A stretch of 13,043 nucleotides of DNA from an uncultured beta proteobacterium (GTDB taxonomy: Bacteria; Pseudomonadota; Gammaproteobacteria; Burkholderiales; Burkholderiaceae_B). Position 1 is the stretch's first letter. Every line of letters begins with the position of its first letter. The position numbers and the translations under genes are program-made. The notes beneath the pieces were generated by a model. The model worked only from the letters and a program-made list of their open reading frames with translations. It was not told the DNA's origin and made no database searches. The stretch covers positions 1 through 13,043 of the forward strand of contig CAIYCP010000256.1 in NCBI GenBank assembly GCA_903924715.1, in the 5' to 3' direction. This document shows positions 6,877 through 13,043 of this stretch, piece after piece.

Positions 6877-7749
6877 TTATTTTCCGGACGATGACTTCAG
6901 GTATCTGAAGAACTCAGAGGTTGGGTCAACCACGAGCACATCGCCCTGCTTGCCAAACGCCGCCCGGTAACCCTCAAGGCTTTTGTAAAAGCTGTAAAAG
7001 CTTAAGTCCGCACCGTAGGCTTTGGCATAAATACCCGCCGCAACTGCATCGCCCTCACCCATAATCGCCTGAGCACGCCCGTAGGCCTCTGCCACGATCT
7101 GTTCACGCTTACGATCAGCTTCAGCACGGATTTTTTCACTTTCTGCCGCACCGATCGAGCGCGCCTCGTTGGCCACGCGCAGACGCTCGGATTCCATACG
7201 GCGAAACACGGATTCAGAGATCTCGGGGGCAAACTCAATGCGCTTGAGTCGCACATCGACAATTTGAACGCCCAGGGCTTCAGCGCGTTTAACCACGTTG
7301 GTCAGCACTTCGTTCATGATGACTTCACGTTCAAGTGACACCACGTCTTTAACGGTACGGATGTTGACCGAAGCGTTCAAGGCATCGCGGATTTGCGCTT
7401 GCAAACGCTCGCGGGCTGCACGTTCGTTGCCGCCAAAGGTGACGTAATACAACTTAGGATCGGCAATACGCCACTTCACGAACGAGTCGATCAGCAGGTT
7501 TTTCTTTTCAGAGGTTTGGATTCGCTCGGCATCTTGCGCGTCAATGGTTAACAGACGCTTATCAAGCGTCACCACATTTTGAAACGGAGGTGGCAACTTG
7601 AAATACAAGCCGGGCTCAGAAACAACCTTTTTAACCTCGCCCAGTGCAAACACCACTGCGTAATCGCGCTCGCGCACGATGAAGACTGAGGAAGATAAAG
7701 CGATGAGGCCGATGACCAGTGCGATCAACAGGGGAAATAATCTTTTCAT
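6877..7749 (-). CDS. hflC: FtsH-associated prohibitin-family protein HflC
   Basis: HflC and HflK form a large complex in the inner membrane that encloses the FtsH protease and modulates its turnover of membrane proteins. The 290-residue sequence has one N-terminal membrane segment (about residues 5-25), then an SPFH/band 7 domain starting at RERDYAVVFALGEVK. An Ala/Glu/Arg-rich helical region (SIGAAESEKIRAEADRKREQ) follows, then the conserved C-terminal SEFFRYLK. The ATG at 7749 follows hflK by 14 bases and has a good Shine-Dalgarno, AGAGGA, so the two genes form one operon. Length and motifs are normal for the family. Downstream there are two hairpins before hisZ. Confidence 0.97.
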   Translation of the reverse strand: MKRLFPLLIALVIGLIALSSSVFIVRERDYAVVFALGEVKKVVSEPGLYFKLPPPFQNVVTLDKRLLTIDAQDAERIQTSEKKNLLIDSFVKWRIADPKLYYVTFGGNERAARERLQAQIRDALNASVNIRTVKDVVSLEREVIMNEVLTNVVKRAEALGVQIVDVRLKRIEFAPEISESVFRRMESERLRVANEARSIGAAESEKIRAEADRKREQIVAEAYGRAQAIMGEGDAVAAGIYAKAYGADLSFYSFYKSLEGYRAAFGKQGDVLVVDPTSEFFRYLKSSSGK

Positions 7750-7763
7750 GATCTGTCCTCTGC

Positions 7764-9053
7764 TTAGCGGCTGCCGCGATCACGCGTCAGCGAGTTGGGG
7801 GAACCTTGCACCGCAGGGCGAGCAGGCGAGGAGGTAGAGGGCACCAACGCCGGAGGAACCAGCGGCACCGTCGTCATGCCCGAACTCGCCGCTGTACGCG
7901 ACGAATCTTGGGCCACTTGCTGCGTAATCTTATCGAGCGGCAGATACAGCATATTGTTTGAGCCTTTGGTATCAATCAAGACCTTGCTTGCATTGGCAAA
8001 CATCTGCTGCATGGTTTCAAGATACATACGCTCGCGGATCACGCCCGGCGCTTTGGTGTATTCGGCCAGCACGCTGCTAAACCGTGCGGCATCACCCGTG
8101 GCGGTACCGACAACACGTGCTCGGTAGCCCTCGGCCTGCTCAAGCATGCGAGACGCTTGCCCGGCAGCCATTGGCACGATTTGGTTGCTATAGGCTTGAC
8201 CTTCGTTCTTTTGACGGTCTAAGTCTTGACCCGCTTTGACGGCATCATCAAACGCCGCTTGCACTTGCTCGGGTGGTTGCACGTTTTGAATAGCAACGCT
8301 GCTGACCTGGACACCCGTTTTATAGCGATCAAGAATTTGTTGCATCAGTTTTTGCACGTCGACCGCAATCGCAGCACGCTCTTCGTACAACACTTTATCC
8401 ATCGGTTTTTTACCAACCACTTCGCGCATCGCTGCTTGAGCGGTTTGTCGCACAGATTCGTCTGGATCTTTGGTTTTAAAGATATAGTCTGGCGCACCAT
8501 CGGCACGCAGACGGTACTGCACCACAAACTGCACATCAACGATGTTTTCGTCTTCAGTGAGCATCAAGGCCTCGGGTAAGACACGATTACGTGCGTTACC
8601 GCGAAACCCAACTTCAAAGGTACGCAATTGAGAAATATTGACGATCTCGTGCCCTTGAATCGGAGCCGGGATTCGCCACTGAAAACCCGCTTGAGCTGTG
8701 CTTTTATATTTGCCAAATTGCGTCAACACAGCAACCTGACCTTCTTGCACAATAAAAAACCCGCTTGCTAGCCACAACGCAACACCGCCAGCAACGAGGA
8801 CACCCAAGCCAATCTTAGACTGCCGGGGTGTGGGGCCACTGGGGCCAGACGTTTGATTGGGGCGCGAACCGCCACCACCTTTACCGCGACCAAACAAGGA
8901 GCCCAGGCGATTATTAAAGTCGCGCCAGACTTGATCGAGATCAGGGGGGCCATTGCCTTGTTCAGGCTTTTTGGGCGGCTCGGAACCGTTGCCGCCTTGT
9001 CCACGACCCCAACCGGGATCGTTAAGATTGAATATTCGGGATAGAAGTCGCAT
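7764..9053 (-). CDS. hflK: FtsH-associated prohibitin-family protein HflK
   Basis: HflK is the larger partner of HflC in the FtsH-modulating membrane complex. The 429-residue protein has a Gly/Pro/Asn-rich cytoplasmic N-terminus (residues 1-80) including PPDLDQVWRDFNNRLGSLFG, typical of HflK. One membrane segment follows at about 81-102, and an SPFH/band 7 domain begins IVQEGQVAVLTQFGKY. A long Ala/Gln/Glu-rich helical part comes next, and a Pro/Ser/Thr-rich tail ends the protein. The ATG at 9053 is preceded by GGAA seven bases upstream and gives the expected NLNDPGWGRG N-terminus. It overlaps the last 32 bases of hflX in another frame, which suggests translational coupling. hflC follows after 14 bases. 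Confidence 0.97.
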   Translation of the reverse strand: MRLLSRIFNLNDPGWGRGQGGNGSEPPKKPEQGNGPPDLDQVWRDFNNRLGSLFGRGKGGGGSRPNQTSGPSGPTPRQSKIGLGVLVAGGVALWLASGFFIVQEGQVAVLTQFGKYKSTAQAGFQWRIPAPIQGHEIVNISQLRTFEVGFRGNARNRVLPEALMLTEDENIVDVQFVVQYRLRADGAPDYIFKTKDPDESVRQTAQAAMREVVGKKPMDKVLYEERAAIAVDVQKLMQQILDRYKTGVQVSSVAIQNVQPPEQVQAAFDDAVKAGQDLDRQKNEGQAYSNQIVPMAAGQASRMLEQAEGYRARVVGTATGDAARFSSVLAEYTKAPGVIRERMYLETMQQMFANASKVLIDTKGSNNMLYLPLDKITQQVAQDSSRTAASSGMTTVPLVPPALVPSTSSPARPAVQGSPNSLTRDRGSR

Positions 9054-10125
9054 TGTTTTCCATATTTAAAGCAAACTGACTAATCGCACTACGTAAACCA
9101 TCTAAACCTAAGCGCTGCTGAGCACTCAGAAATACTCGACAAATCGTACCATGCGCATCGGTTTCAATTCGCGGTTCAAGGCCTGCAAGATCAATCTTGT
9201 TGTAGACCAAAATCCGCGGGATTTCAGCGGCACCAATATCCACTAAAACCTTATCAACCTCGGCCACCTGCTCATCGCGTTGAGGGCTAGCGGCGTCGAT
9301 GACATGCAACACAAGATCGGCTTGAATGGCTTCTTCGAGCGTTGCCCTAAAAGCAGCAATCAGTGTAAGCGGTAAGTCGCGAATAAATCCCACAGTATCC
9401 GAAAGGGTAATTTGCCCAGCACCCTCAATCCACACACGCCGCGTCGTGGTATCAAGCGTTGCAAACAATTGATCTGCTGCAAAAGCACCCGCACGTGTCA
9501 TGGCATTGAACAAGGTTGATTTACCTGCGTTGGTGTAACCCACCAACGACACGGATAACGTACCGCCGCGCACGCGAGAACGACGCTGCGTGGTGCGTTG
9601 GCGCTGCACGCGTTCGAGTCGTTCGCGCAATAAGCGAACTTTGCCACCGATCATGCGGCGATCCATCTCAAGCTGCGATTCACCCGGGCCGCGCATACCG
9701 ATACCACCGCGCTGACGTTCAAGGTGCGACCACATCCTGGTGAGCCGCGTGGACAAGTGCTGAAGCTGAGCAAGTTCAACTTGCAACTTACCTTCGTGGC
9801 TTTTAGCGCGCAAGGCAAAAATATCTAAAATCAATGCAACCCGATCAACGACGCGCAGGTTGAATTGACGTTCAAGGTTACGTTGTTGCGCTGGCGATAA
9901 CGGCTGATCAAACAGAATGACTTCAGCCTCAAGCTCTTGTGCAAGCAAGACACCCTCTTGCACCTTGCCTGAACCGATAAAGTAAGCCGCATCTGGGCGC
10001 TGACGACGCGCAGTGAGCGTGCCCACAACTTGCGCCCCAGCACCTTTGGCCAGCATGTCAAATTCTTGAGCATGCGCCAGATAATCGGGCGCACCCAAGT
10101 CAACACTAATAATCAGCGCGCGCAC
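9022..10125 (-). CDS. hflX: Ribosome-splitting GTPase HflX
   Basis: HflX is a GTPase that binds the 50S subunit and splits stalled or heat-damaged ribosomes. From the GTG at 10125 the protein is 367 residues. An N-terminal HflX domain (residues 1 to about 180) contains GSGKV, FDQPLSPAQQRNLE and the glycine-rich RGPGESQLEMDRR. The G domain has G1 GYTNAGKST (196-204), G3 DTVG (243-246), G4 NKID (309-312) and a G5-like SAQQ. It is shorter than E. coli HflX at the C-terminus. I chose GTG because MRALIISVDLG matches the family's start. A TTG at 10149 extends the frame by eight residues, but it lies in the loop of a perfect hairpin and lacks a ribosome site. The GTG also lacks one, so the start is uncertain. 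The gene lies between hfq and hflK, as usual. Confidence 0.94.
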   Translation of the reverse strand: MRALIISVDLGAPDYLAHAQEFDMLAKGAGAQVVGTLTARRQRPDAAYFIGSGKVQEGVLLAQELEAEVILFDQPLSPAQQRNLERQFNLRVVDRVALILDIFALRAKSHEGKLQVELAQLQHLSTRLTRMWSHLERQRGGIGMRGPGESQLEMDRRMIGGKVRLLRERLERVQRQRTTQRRSRVRGGTLSVSLVGYTNAGKSTLFNAMTRAGAFAADQLFATLDTTTRRVWIEGAGQITLSDTVGFIRDLPLTLIAAFRATLEEAIQADLVLHVIDAASPQRDEQVAEVDKVLVDIGAAEIPRILVYNKIDLAGLEPRIETDAHGTICRVFLSAQQRLGLDGLRSAISQFALNMENNATSIPNIQS

Positions 10126-10135
10126 GAGAAGATCA

Positions 10136-10161
10136 AGCCAAGCATGCAAGCATGCTTGGCT
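10136..10161 (-). other. Perfect 11-bp hairpin between hfq and hflX
   Basis: On the minus strand AGCCAAGCATG, loop CTTG, then CATGCTTGGCT form a perfect 11-bp stem. It ends 10 bases before the hflX GTG at 10125. The sequence after it, TGATCTTCTC, is only moderately T-rich. It may be a weak hfq terminator or a structure covering the hflX ribosome-binding region. Confidence 0.65.
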
Positions 10162-10213
10162 GTATTAGCGAAACGAAAAGTGAAGAAGACCGAAATAGCG
10201 CGAACCGTATGGA

Positions 10214-10474
10214 TTATTCAGTTGCGGCGTCTACGCCAACATCAACAGAACCATCTGAAGGAAGCGTAACGGCACGCGCAGGCACAACCGTTGAAATTGC
10301 GTGCTTATAAACCATTTGCGTAACAGTGTTACGTAGCAACACAACGTATTGATCGAATGATTCGACTTGCCCTTGAAGTTTGATCCCGTTTACGAGGTAA
10401 ATCGAAACTGGAATATGTTCTTTACGCAATGCGTTCAGAAAGGGGTCTTGTAACGTTTGTCCTTTATTGCTCAT
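10214..10474 (-). CDS. hfq: RNA-binding protein Hfq
   Basis: Hfq is the hexameric Sm-like chaperone that pairs small RNAs with mRNAs. The 86-residue protein has the Sm1 motif NGIKLQGQVESFDQYVVLL and the Sm2 motif VYKHAISTVVP. Proximal-face residues Q9, K57 and H58 and distal-face Y26 and K32 are present (E. coli numbering plus one). The rim patch reads RKEH instead of the E. coli RRER, leaving one arginine. The C-terminal tail is short and ends in an acidic stretch, SVDVGVDAATE, much shorter than in E. coli. The ATG at 10474 gives MSNKGQTLQDPFLN and has GGAG seven bases upstream, the best ribosome site in this window. It precedes hflX by 88 bases and follows hisC by 175 bases, where its promoter probably lies. 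Confidence 0.98.
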   Translation of the reverse strand: MSNKGQTLQDPFLNALRKEHIPVSIYLVNGIKLQGQVESFDQYVVLLRNTVTQMVYKHAISTVVPARAVTLPSDGSVDVGVDAATE

Positions 10475-10603
10475 TGGCAGGCTCCGTATGTTGCGGTGTG
10501 ACGAATTGGGCTTTTGCAAAGATATGCATGTTTTCCAATCCAAGACCCCTACTCTACAGGGTTTTCCCGTGCTTAGCTAGAACAAGACACAATTCGTTAC
10601 CAA

Positions 10604-10627
10604 TTAATCGAGACAAGTGTCGATTAA
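10604..10627. promoter_or_regulatory. 24-bp near-perfect dyad between hisC and hfq
   Basis: The 24-base site has outer arms TTAATCGA and TCGATTAA (8 of 8 matched) and inner AC/GT, so 10 of 12 positions per half are symmetrical. It lies 22 bases after the hisC stop and about 130 bases before the hfq ATG. As DNA it resembles a dimeric repressor operator. As RNA it forms an 8-bp stem with an 8-base loop followed by TTGGT, a weak terminator for hisC. No regulator is recognised. The rest of this gap (10475-10649) shows no confident promoter. Confidence 0.5.
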
Positions 10628-10649
10628 ATCAAATGACTGCATTTGAAAT

Positions 10650-11726
10650 TTATTTTTTTAAAATCTCGCCCAACGCGTTCAACAACTTTTCACTTTGCAA
10701 GTCTGTGCCGATCGTGATGCGTAAAAAATCAGCAATGCGAGGTTTATTAAAGTGACGAACGAGTATGTTTCTGGCGCGCAAGTTGGTGGCTAGGCTTTCA
10801 CCTGTATGCGCAGGGTGCCGTGCAAAAACAAAATTTGCGGCAGAGGGCAATACTTCAAAACCTAATGCGGTTAATCGTTGCACAAGCGCTTGACGCGAAC
10901 GAATCACAGCCTGACGGCTTTGTTCGAAATACTCTTCGTCTTCGATTGCCGCCGTCGCACCGGCCAGCGCAAGATTATCTAGGGGATACGAATTAAAGCT
11001 GTTTTTGACGCGATCTAAGCCCTGTATCAGATCAGGGTGACCCAGCGCATAGCCCACACGCAAACCAGCCAGCGAACGCGATTTAGATAGCGTGTGCACA
11101 ACCAAAAGATTTGGGTATTGATCAATCAACGATGCCGCGGTTTGAGCGCCAAAATCAACATACGCTTCATCAACAACAACCACGATATCCGGGTTAGCCG
11201 CCACGATCCGTTCGACGTCTGACAGCACATGCGCGCAACCCGTGGGCGCATTGGGATTGGGGAAAATAATTCCGCCTGCCGTGCCTTGCGCGCCATTGGG
11301 CAAGTAGTCTTCAACACGGATCTTGAACTGCGCATCAAGCGGGATCGCCCGGTGGGCGATTTGATACAAACCACAGTAAACCGGATAAAAACTATACGTA
11401 ATATCAGGAAACCACACCGGCGCCTCTTGCTTAAGCAAGGCATGGAATACATGCGCCAAGACTTCGTCTGAACCATTACCCACAAAAACCTGTTCAGGCT
11501 TCAACGTAAAACGTTTAGCGATGGCTTGACGCAATACTGCCGCAGTTGGATCAGGATACAGACGCAGGCTGTCGTTGGTGTGCGCAGCGATCGCAGCTAA
11601 CACCTTGGGCGAAGGGCCATAAGGATGCTCATTGGTATTGAGCTTCACAAGATCTTGGATGCGAGGCTGCTCGCCTGGCGTATAGGGATCTAGCGTGGCA
11701 ACAATTTTGTTCCAGTAGCGACTCAT
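10650..11726 (-). CDS. hisC: Histidinol-phosphate aminotransferase
   Basis: HisC is a PLP enzyme that transaminates imidazole-acetol phosphate with glutamate in histidine biosynthesis; some homologues also act on aromatic amino acids. The 358-residue, fold-type I aminotransferase has LNTNEHPYGPSP at 29-40, the NPNAPTG motif at 157-163, DEAYVDF at 186-192 and the PLP lysine K215 in HTLSKSRSLAGLRVG. Length is normal. The ATG at 11726 is five bases after the der stop, so it is probably cotranscribed with der; the sequence before it (AAGTCCT) is not a good Shine-Dalgarno. It sits away from other histidine genes and may be a second hisC copy, as in some Burkholderiales; that cannot be tested here. 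Confidence 0.94.
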   Translation of the reverse strand: MSRYWNKIVATLDPYTPGEQPRIQDLVKLNTNEHPYGPSPKVLAAIAAHTNDSLRLYPDPTAAVLRQAIAKRFTLKPEQVFVGNGSDEVLAHVFHALLKQEAPVWFPDITYSFYPVYCGLYQIAHRAIPLDAQFKIRVEDYLPNGAQGTAGGIIFPNPNAPTGCAHVLSDVERIVAANPDIVVVVDEAYVDFGAQTAASLIDQYPNLLVVHTLSKSRSLAGLRVGYALGHPDLIQGLDRVKNSFNSYPLDNLALAGATAAIEDEEYFEQSRQAVIRSRQALVQRLTALGFEVLPSAANFVFARHPAHTGESLATNLRARNILVRHFNKPRIADFLRITIGTDLQSEKLLNALGEILKK

Positions 11727-11731
11727 AGGAC

Positions 11732-13043
11732 TTAGTTATCTGCGTAAGGGTTAAACGAAGACTTGAACTCAATGCGCAAGGGAGTGCCCGCAAGCTCGAA
11801 CGCATCGCGAAAGCGCCCCTCAAGATAGCGACGATACGAATCAGAAATCGCATCCAGCGCATTGCCGTGGATAATAATCAGTGGCGGATTTTGACCGCCC
11901 TGATGGGCATAACGCATTTTGGGCCTGAAAATCCCCTTGCGTGGCGGCGGTTGCTGTTCAACCGCAGCCTGCAACTCACGCGTGAGGCGAGGCGTTGACA
12001 GCTTCGTAAAGGCGGCTGCGTGCGCAAGATTCACTGACTTTAGGACAGCAGTGACGCCCTGCCCGCGCAACGCCGAGATCGTGTGCTGCCGCGCAAACGA
12101 TAAAAACCTGAGCTTGCGATCAAATTCGCGCTGAATGCGTTCGCGCTGTTCGCTATCGAGCCCATCCCACTTATTGATGGCCACGACCAACGCACGGCCC
12201 GTCTCAAGAATAAAGCCCGCAATGTGCGCGTCTTGATCCGACACCTCGTGCTGCGCGTCAATCATCAGCAACACGACATTACTCGCTTCGATGGCTTGCA
12301 AAGTTTTAATCACCGAAAACTTTTCGATCGCTTCAAACACTTTGCCACGCTTACGCAAGCCCGCCGTGTCGATCAAAGTATATTTTTTGCCACCGCGATC
12401 GAACTCAATTTCAATGGCATCGCGCGTCGTGCCGGGCATATCAAACGCAATTACGCGTTCTTCGCCCAGCAAGGTATTAATCAGCGTCGACTTGCCCACG
12501 TTTGGCCGGCCAACAATCGCAAGCTTAATGCGGTGATCAACGACTTCAACGGGTTCAAAAAAATCGCTTTTAAGCGCTTCGGCGCTAGGTTCAGCGTCAT
12601 CAGCGTCAAAATCTTCTAGCTCGGGTTCTTGGCCTAGCCCCTCAAGCGCATGTTCAATCAAATCACCAATACCATCACCATGCGCCGCTGAGATTGCATA
12701 AGGCTGGCCTAAGCCAAGCTCATGAAACTCTGCAATCGCACTGCCGTGGGCCATACCTTCGGCTTTGTTCACACAGAGCACTGCACGTTGGCCGAGCTTG
12801 CGCAACAAACGACCGATATCGTGATCGTGCGCATTTAAGCCTGCACGCGCATCCACCAAAAAAATCACAACGTCTGCTTCAGCAATCGCTTGTTTGGTTT
12901 GACGCGCCATCTGGTGCAAGATGCCCGTTTTTGCAACGGGCTCAAAGCCGCCTGTATCCACCACAATAAAGGGTTTGTCTCCGACACGACCCTCACCATA
13001 GTGACGGTCACGGGTTAAACCCGAAAAGTCAGCAACCAGCGCC
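11732..13043 (-). CDS. der: Ribosome-assembly GTPase Der (EngA), 5' end outside window
   Basis: Der is an essential GTPase with two G domains in tandem that helps mature the 50S subunit. The window holds about 436 codons; roughly the first 30 residues, including the first P-loop, lie beyond 13043. The first G domain begins within its switch region (FSGLTRDRHYGEG), then DTGG and NKAEG. After an acidic linker (LEDFDADDAEPSAEAL) the second G domain shows GRPNVGKST, PGTTRD, DTAG and NKWD. A C-terminal KH-like domain ends the protein, with PLIIIHGNALDAI and RYLEGRFRDAFELAGTPLRIEF. The reading frame is open to the window edge, so the internal GTG at 12964 is not the start. It is followed by hisC after five bases. 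Confidence 0.97.
   Translation of the reverse strand, partial: ALVADFSGLTRDRHYGEGRVGDKPFIVVDTGGFEPVAKTGILHQMARQTKQAIAEADVVIFLVDARAGLNAHDHDIGRLLRKLGQRAVLCVNKAEGMAHGSAIAEFHELGLGQPYAISAAHGDGIGDLIEHALEGLGQEPELEDFDADDAEPSAEALKSDFFEPVEVVDHRIKLAIVGRPNVGKSTLINTLLGEERVIAFDMPGTTRDAIEIEFDRGGKKYTLIDTAGLRKRGKVFEAIEKFSVIKTLQAIEASNVVLLMIDAQHEVSDQDAHIAGFILETGRALVVAINKWDGLDSEQRERIQREFDRKLRFLSFARQHTISALRGQGVTAVLKSVNLAHAAAFTKLSTPRLTRELQAAVEQQPPPRKGIFRPKMRYAHQGGQNPPLIIIHGNALDAISDSYRRYLEGRFRDAFELAGTPLRIEFKSSFNPYADN

Noticed and set aside
10126..10149. hflX start at TTG 10149
   Set aside because: The TTG is in a hairpin loop, has no ribosome site, and adds residues outside the family alignment; GTG 10125 gives the expected N-terminus. 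Not fully excluded.
10475..10543. 23-residue N-terminal extension of hfq from a TTG
   Set aside because: Hfq starts at MSNKGQTLQDPF, with GGAG at the right distance; the extension is not like any Hfq and has no ribosome site.
12224..12619. 131-codon plus-strand open frame
   Set aside because: It is antisense to the second G domain of der and has no independent support.
1..13043. CRISPR array, insertion sequence, prophage, toxin-antitoxin or defence genes
   Set aside because: No spaced repeats, transposase, integrase or such protein families were seen on either strand; every long coding stretch is a housekeeping gene.

Overview
The window is an ordinary bacterial chromosomal housekeeping segment. 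All twelve genes I can support lie on the minus strand, so transcription runs from high to low coordinates. In transcription order they are der (5' end cut by the window), hisC, hfq, hflX, hflK, hflC, hisZ, purA, a small phosphoribosyltransferase gene, rpsU, dnaG and rpoD (3' end cut by the window). Protein sequences and the der-(hisC)-hfq-hflX-hflK-hflC-hisZ-purA order point to a betaproteobacterium of the Burkholderiales, most like the Alcaligenaceae/Bordetella side. That placement rests on family recognition and remembered synteny, not on a search. Base composition is moderately GC-rich, and the window holds no mobile element, tRNA, rRNA or CRISPR array.

Region 13043-9022 carries Der (ribosome-assembly GTPase), HisC (histidinol-phosphate aminotransferase), Hfq (RNA chaperone) and HflX (ribosome-splitting GTPase). 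Region 9053-6877 carries HflK and HflC, the two prohibitin-like membrane proteins that form the FtsH-associated complex. hflX and hflK overlap by 32 bases. Region 6712-3624 carries HisZ (regulatory subunit of the short-form ATP phosphoribosyltransferase), PurA (adenylosuccinate synthetase) and a Gpt/Hpt-type phosphoribosyltransferase: three steps around PRPP, purine and histidine metabolism. Region 3504-1 is the macromolecular synthesis operon rpsU-dnaG-rpoD (bS21, primase, sigma-70).

The gaps hold the less obvious content. A 24-base near-perfect dyad lies between hisC and hfq. A perfect 11-bp hairpin lies just before the hflX start. Between hflC and hisZ there is a GC-rich hairpin, then a consensus -10 hexamer, then a terminator-like hairpin with a T-rich tail. 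An extended -10 promoter candidate and a leader hairpin precede rpsU. A hairpin starts two bases after the rpsU stop, immediately before a dnaG gene that starts at TTG with no Shine-Dalgarno sequence. A 14-base palindrome precedes rpoD. RpoD has an unusually long, lysine/alanine/proline-rich N-terminal extension of about 295 residues before sigma region 1.1.

I found no evidence of a wholly new system. The most useful leads are the RpoD extension and the intergenic RNA/DNA structures that could tune these stacked operons.
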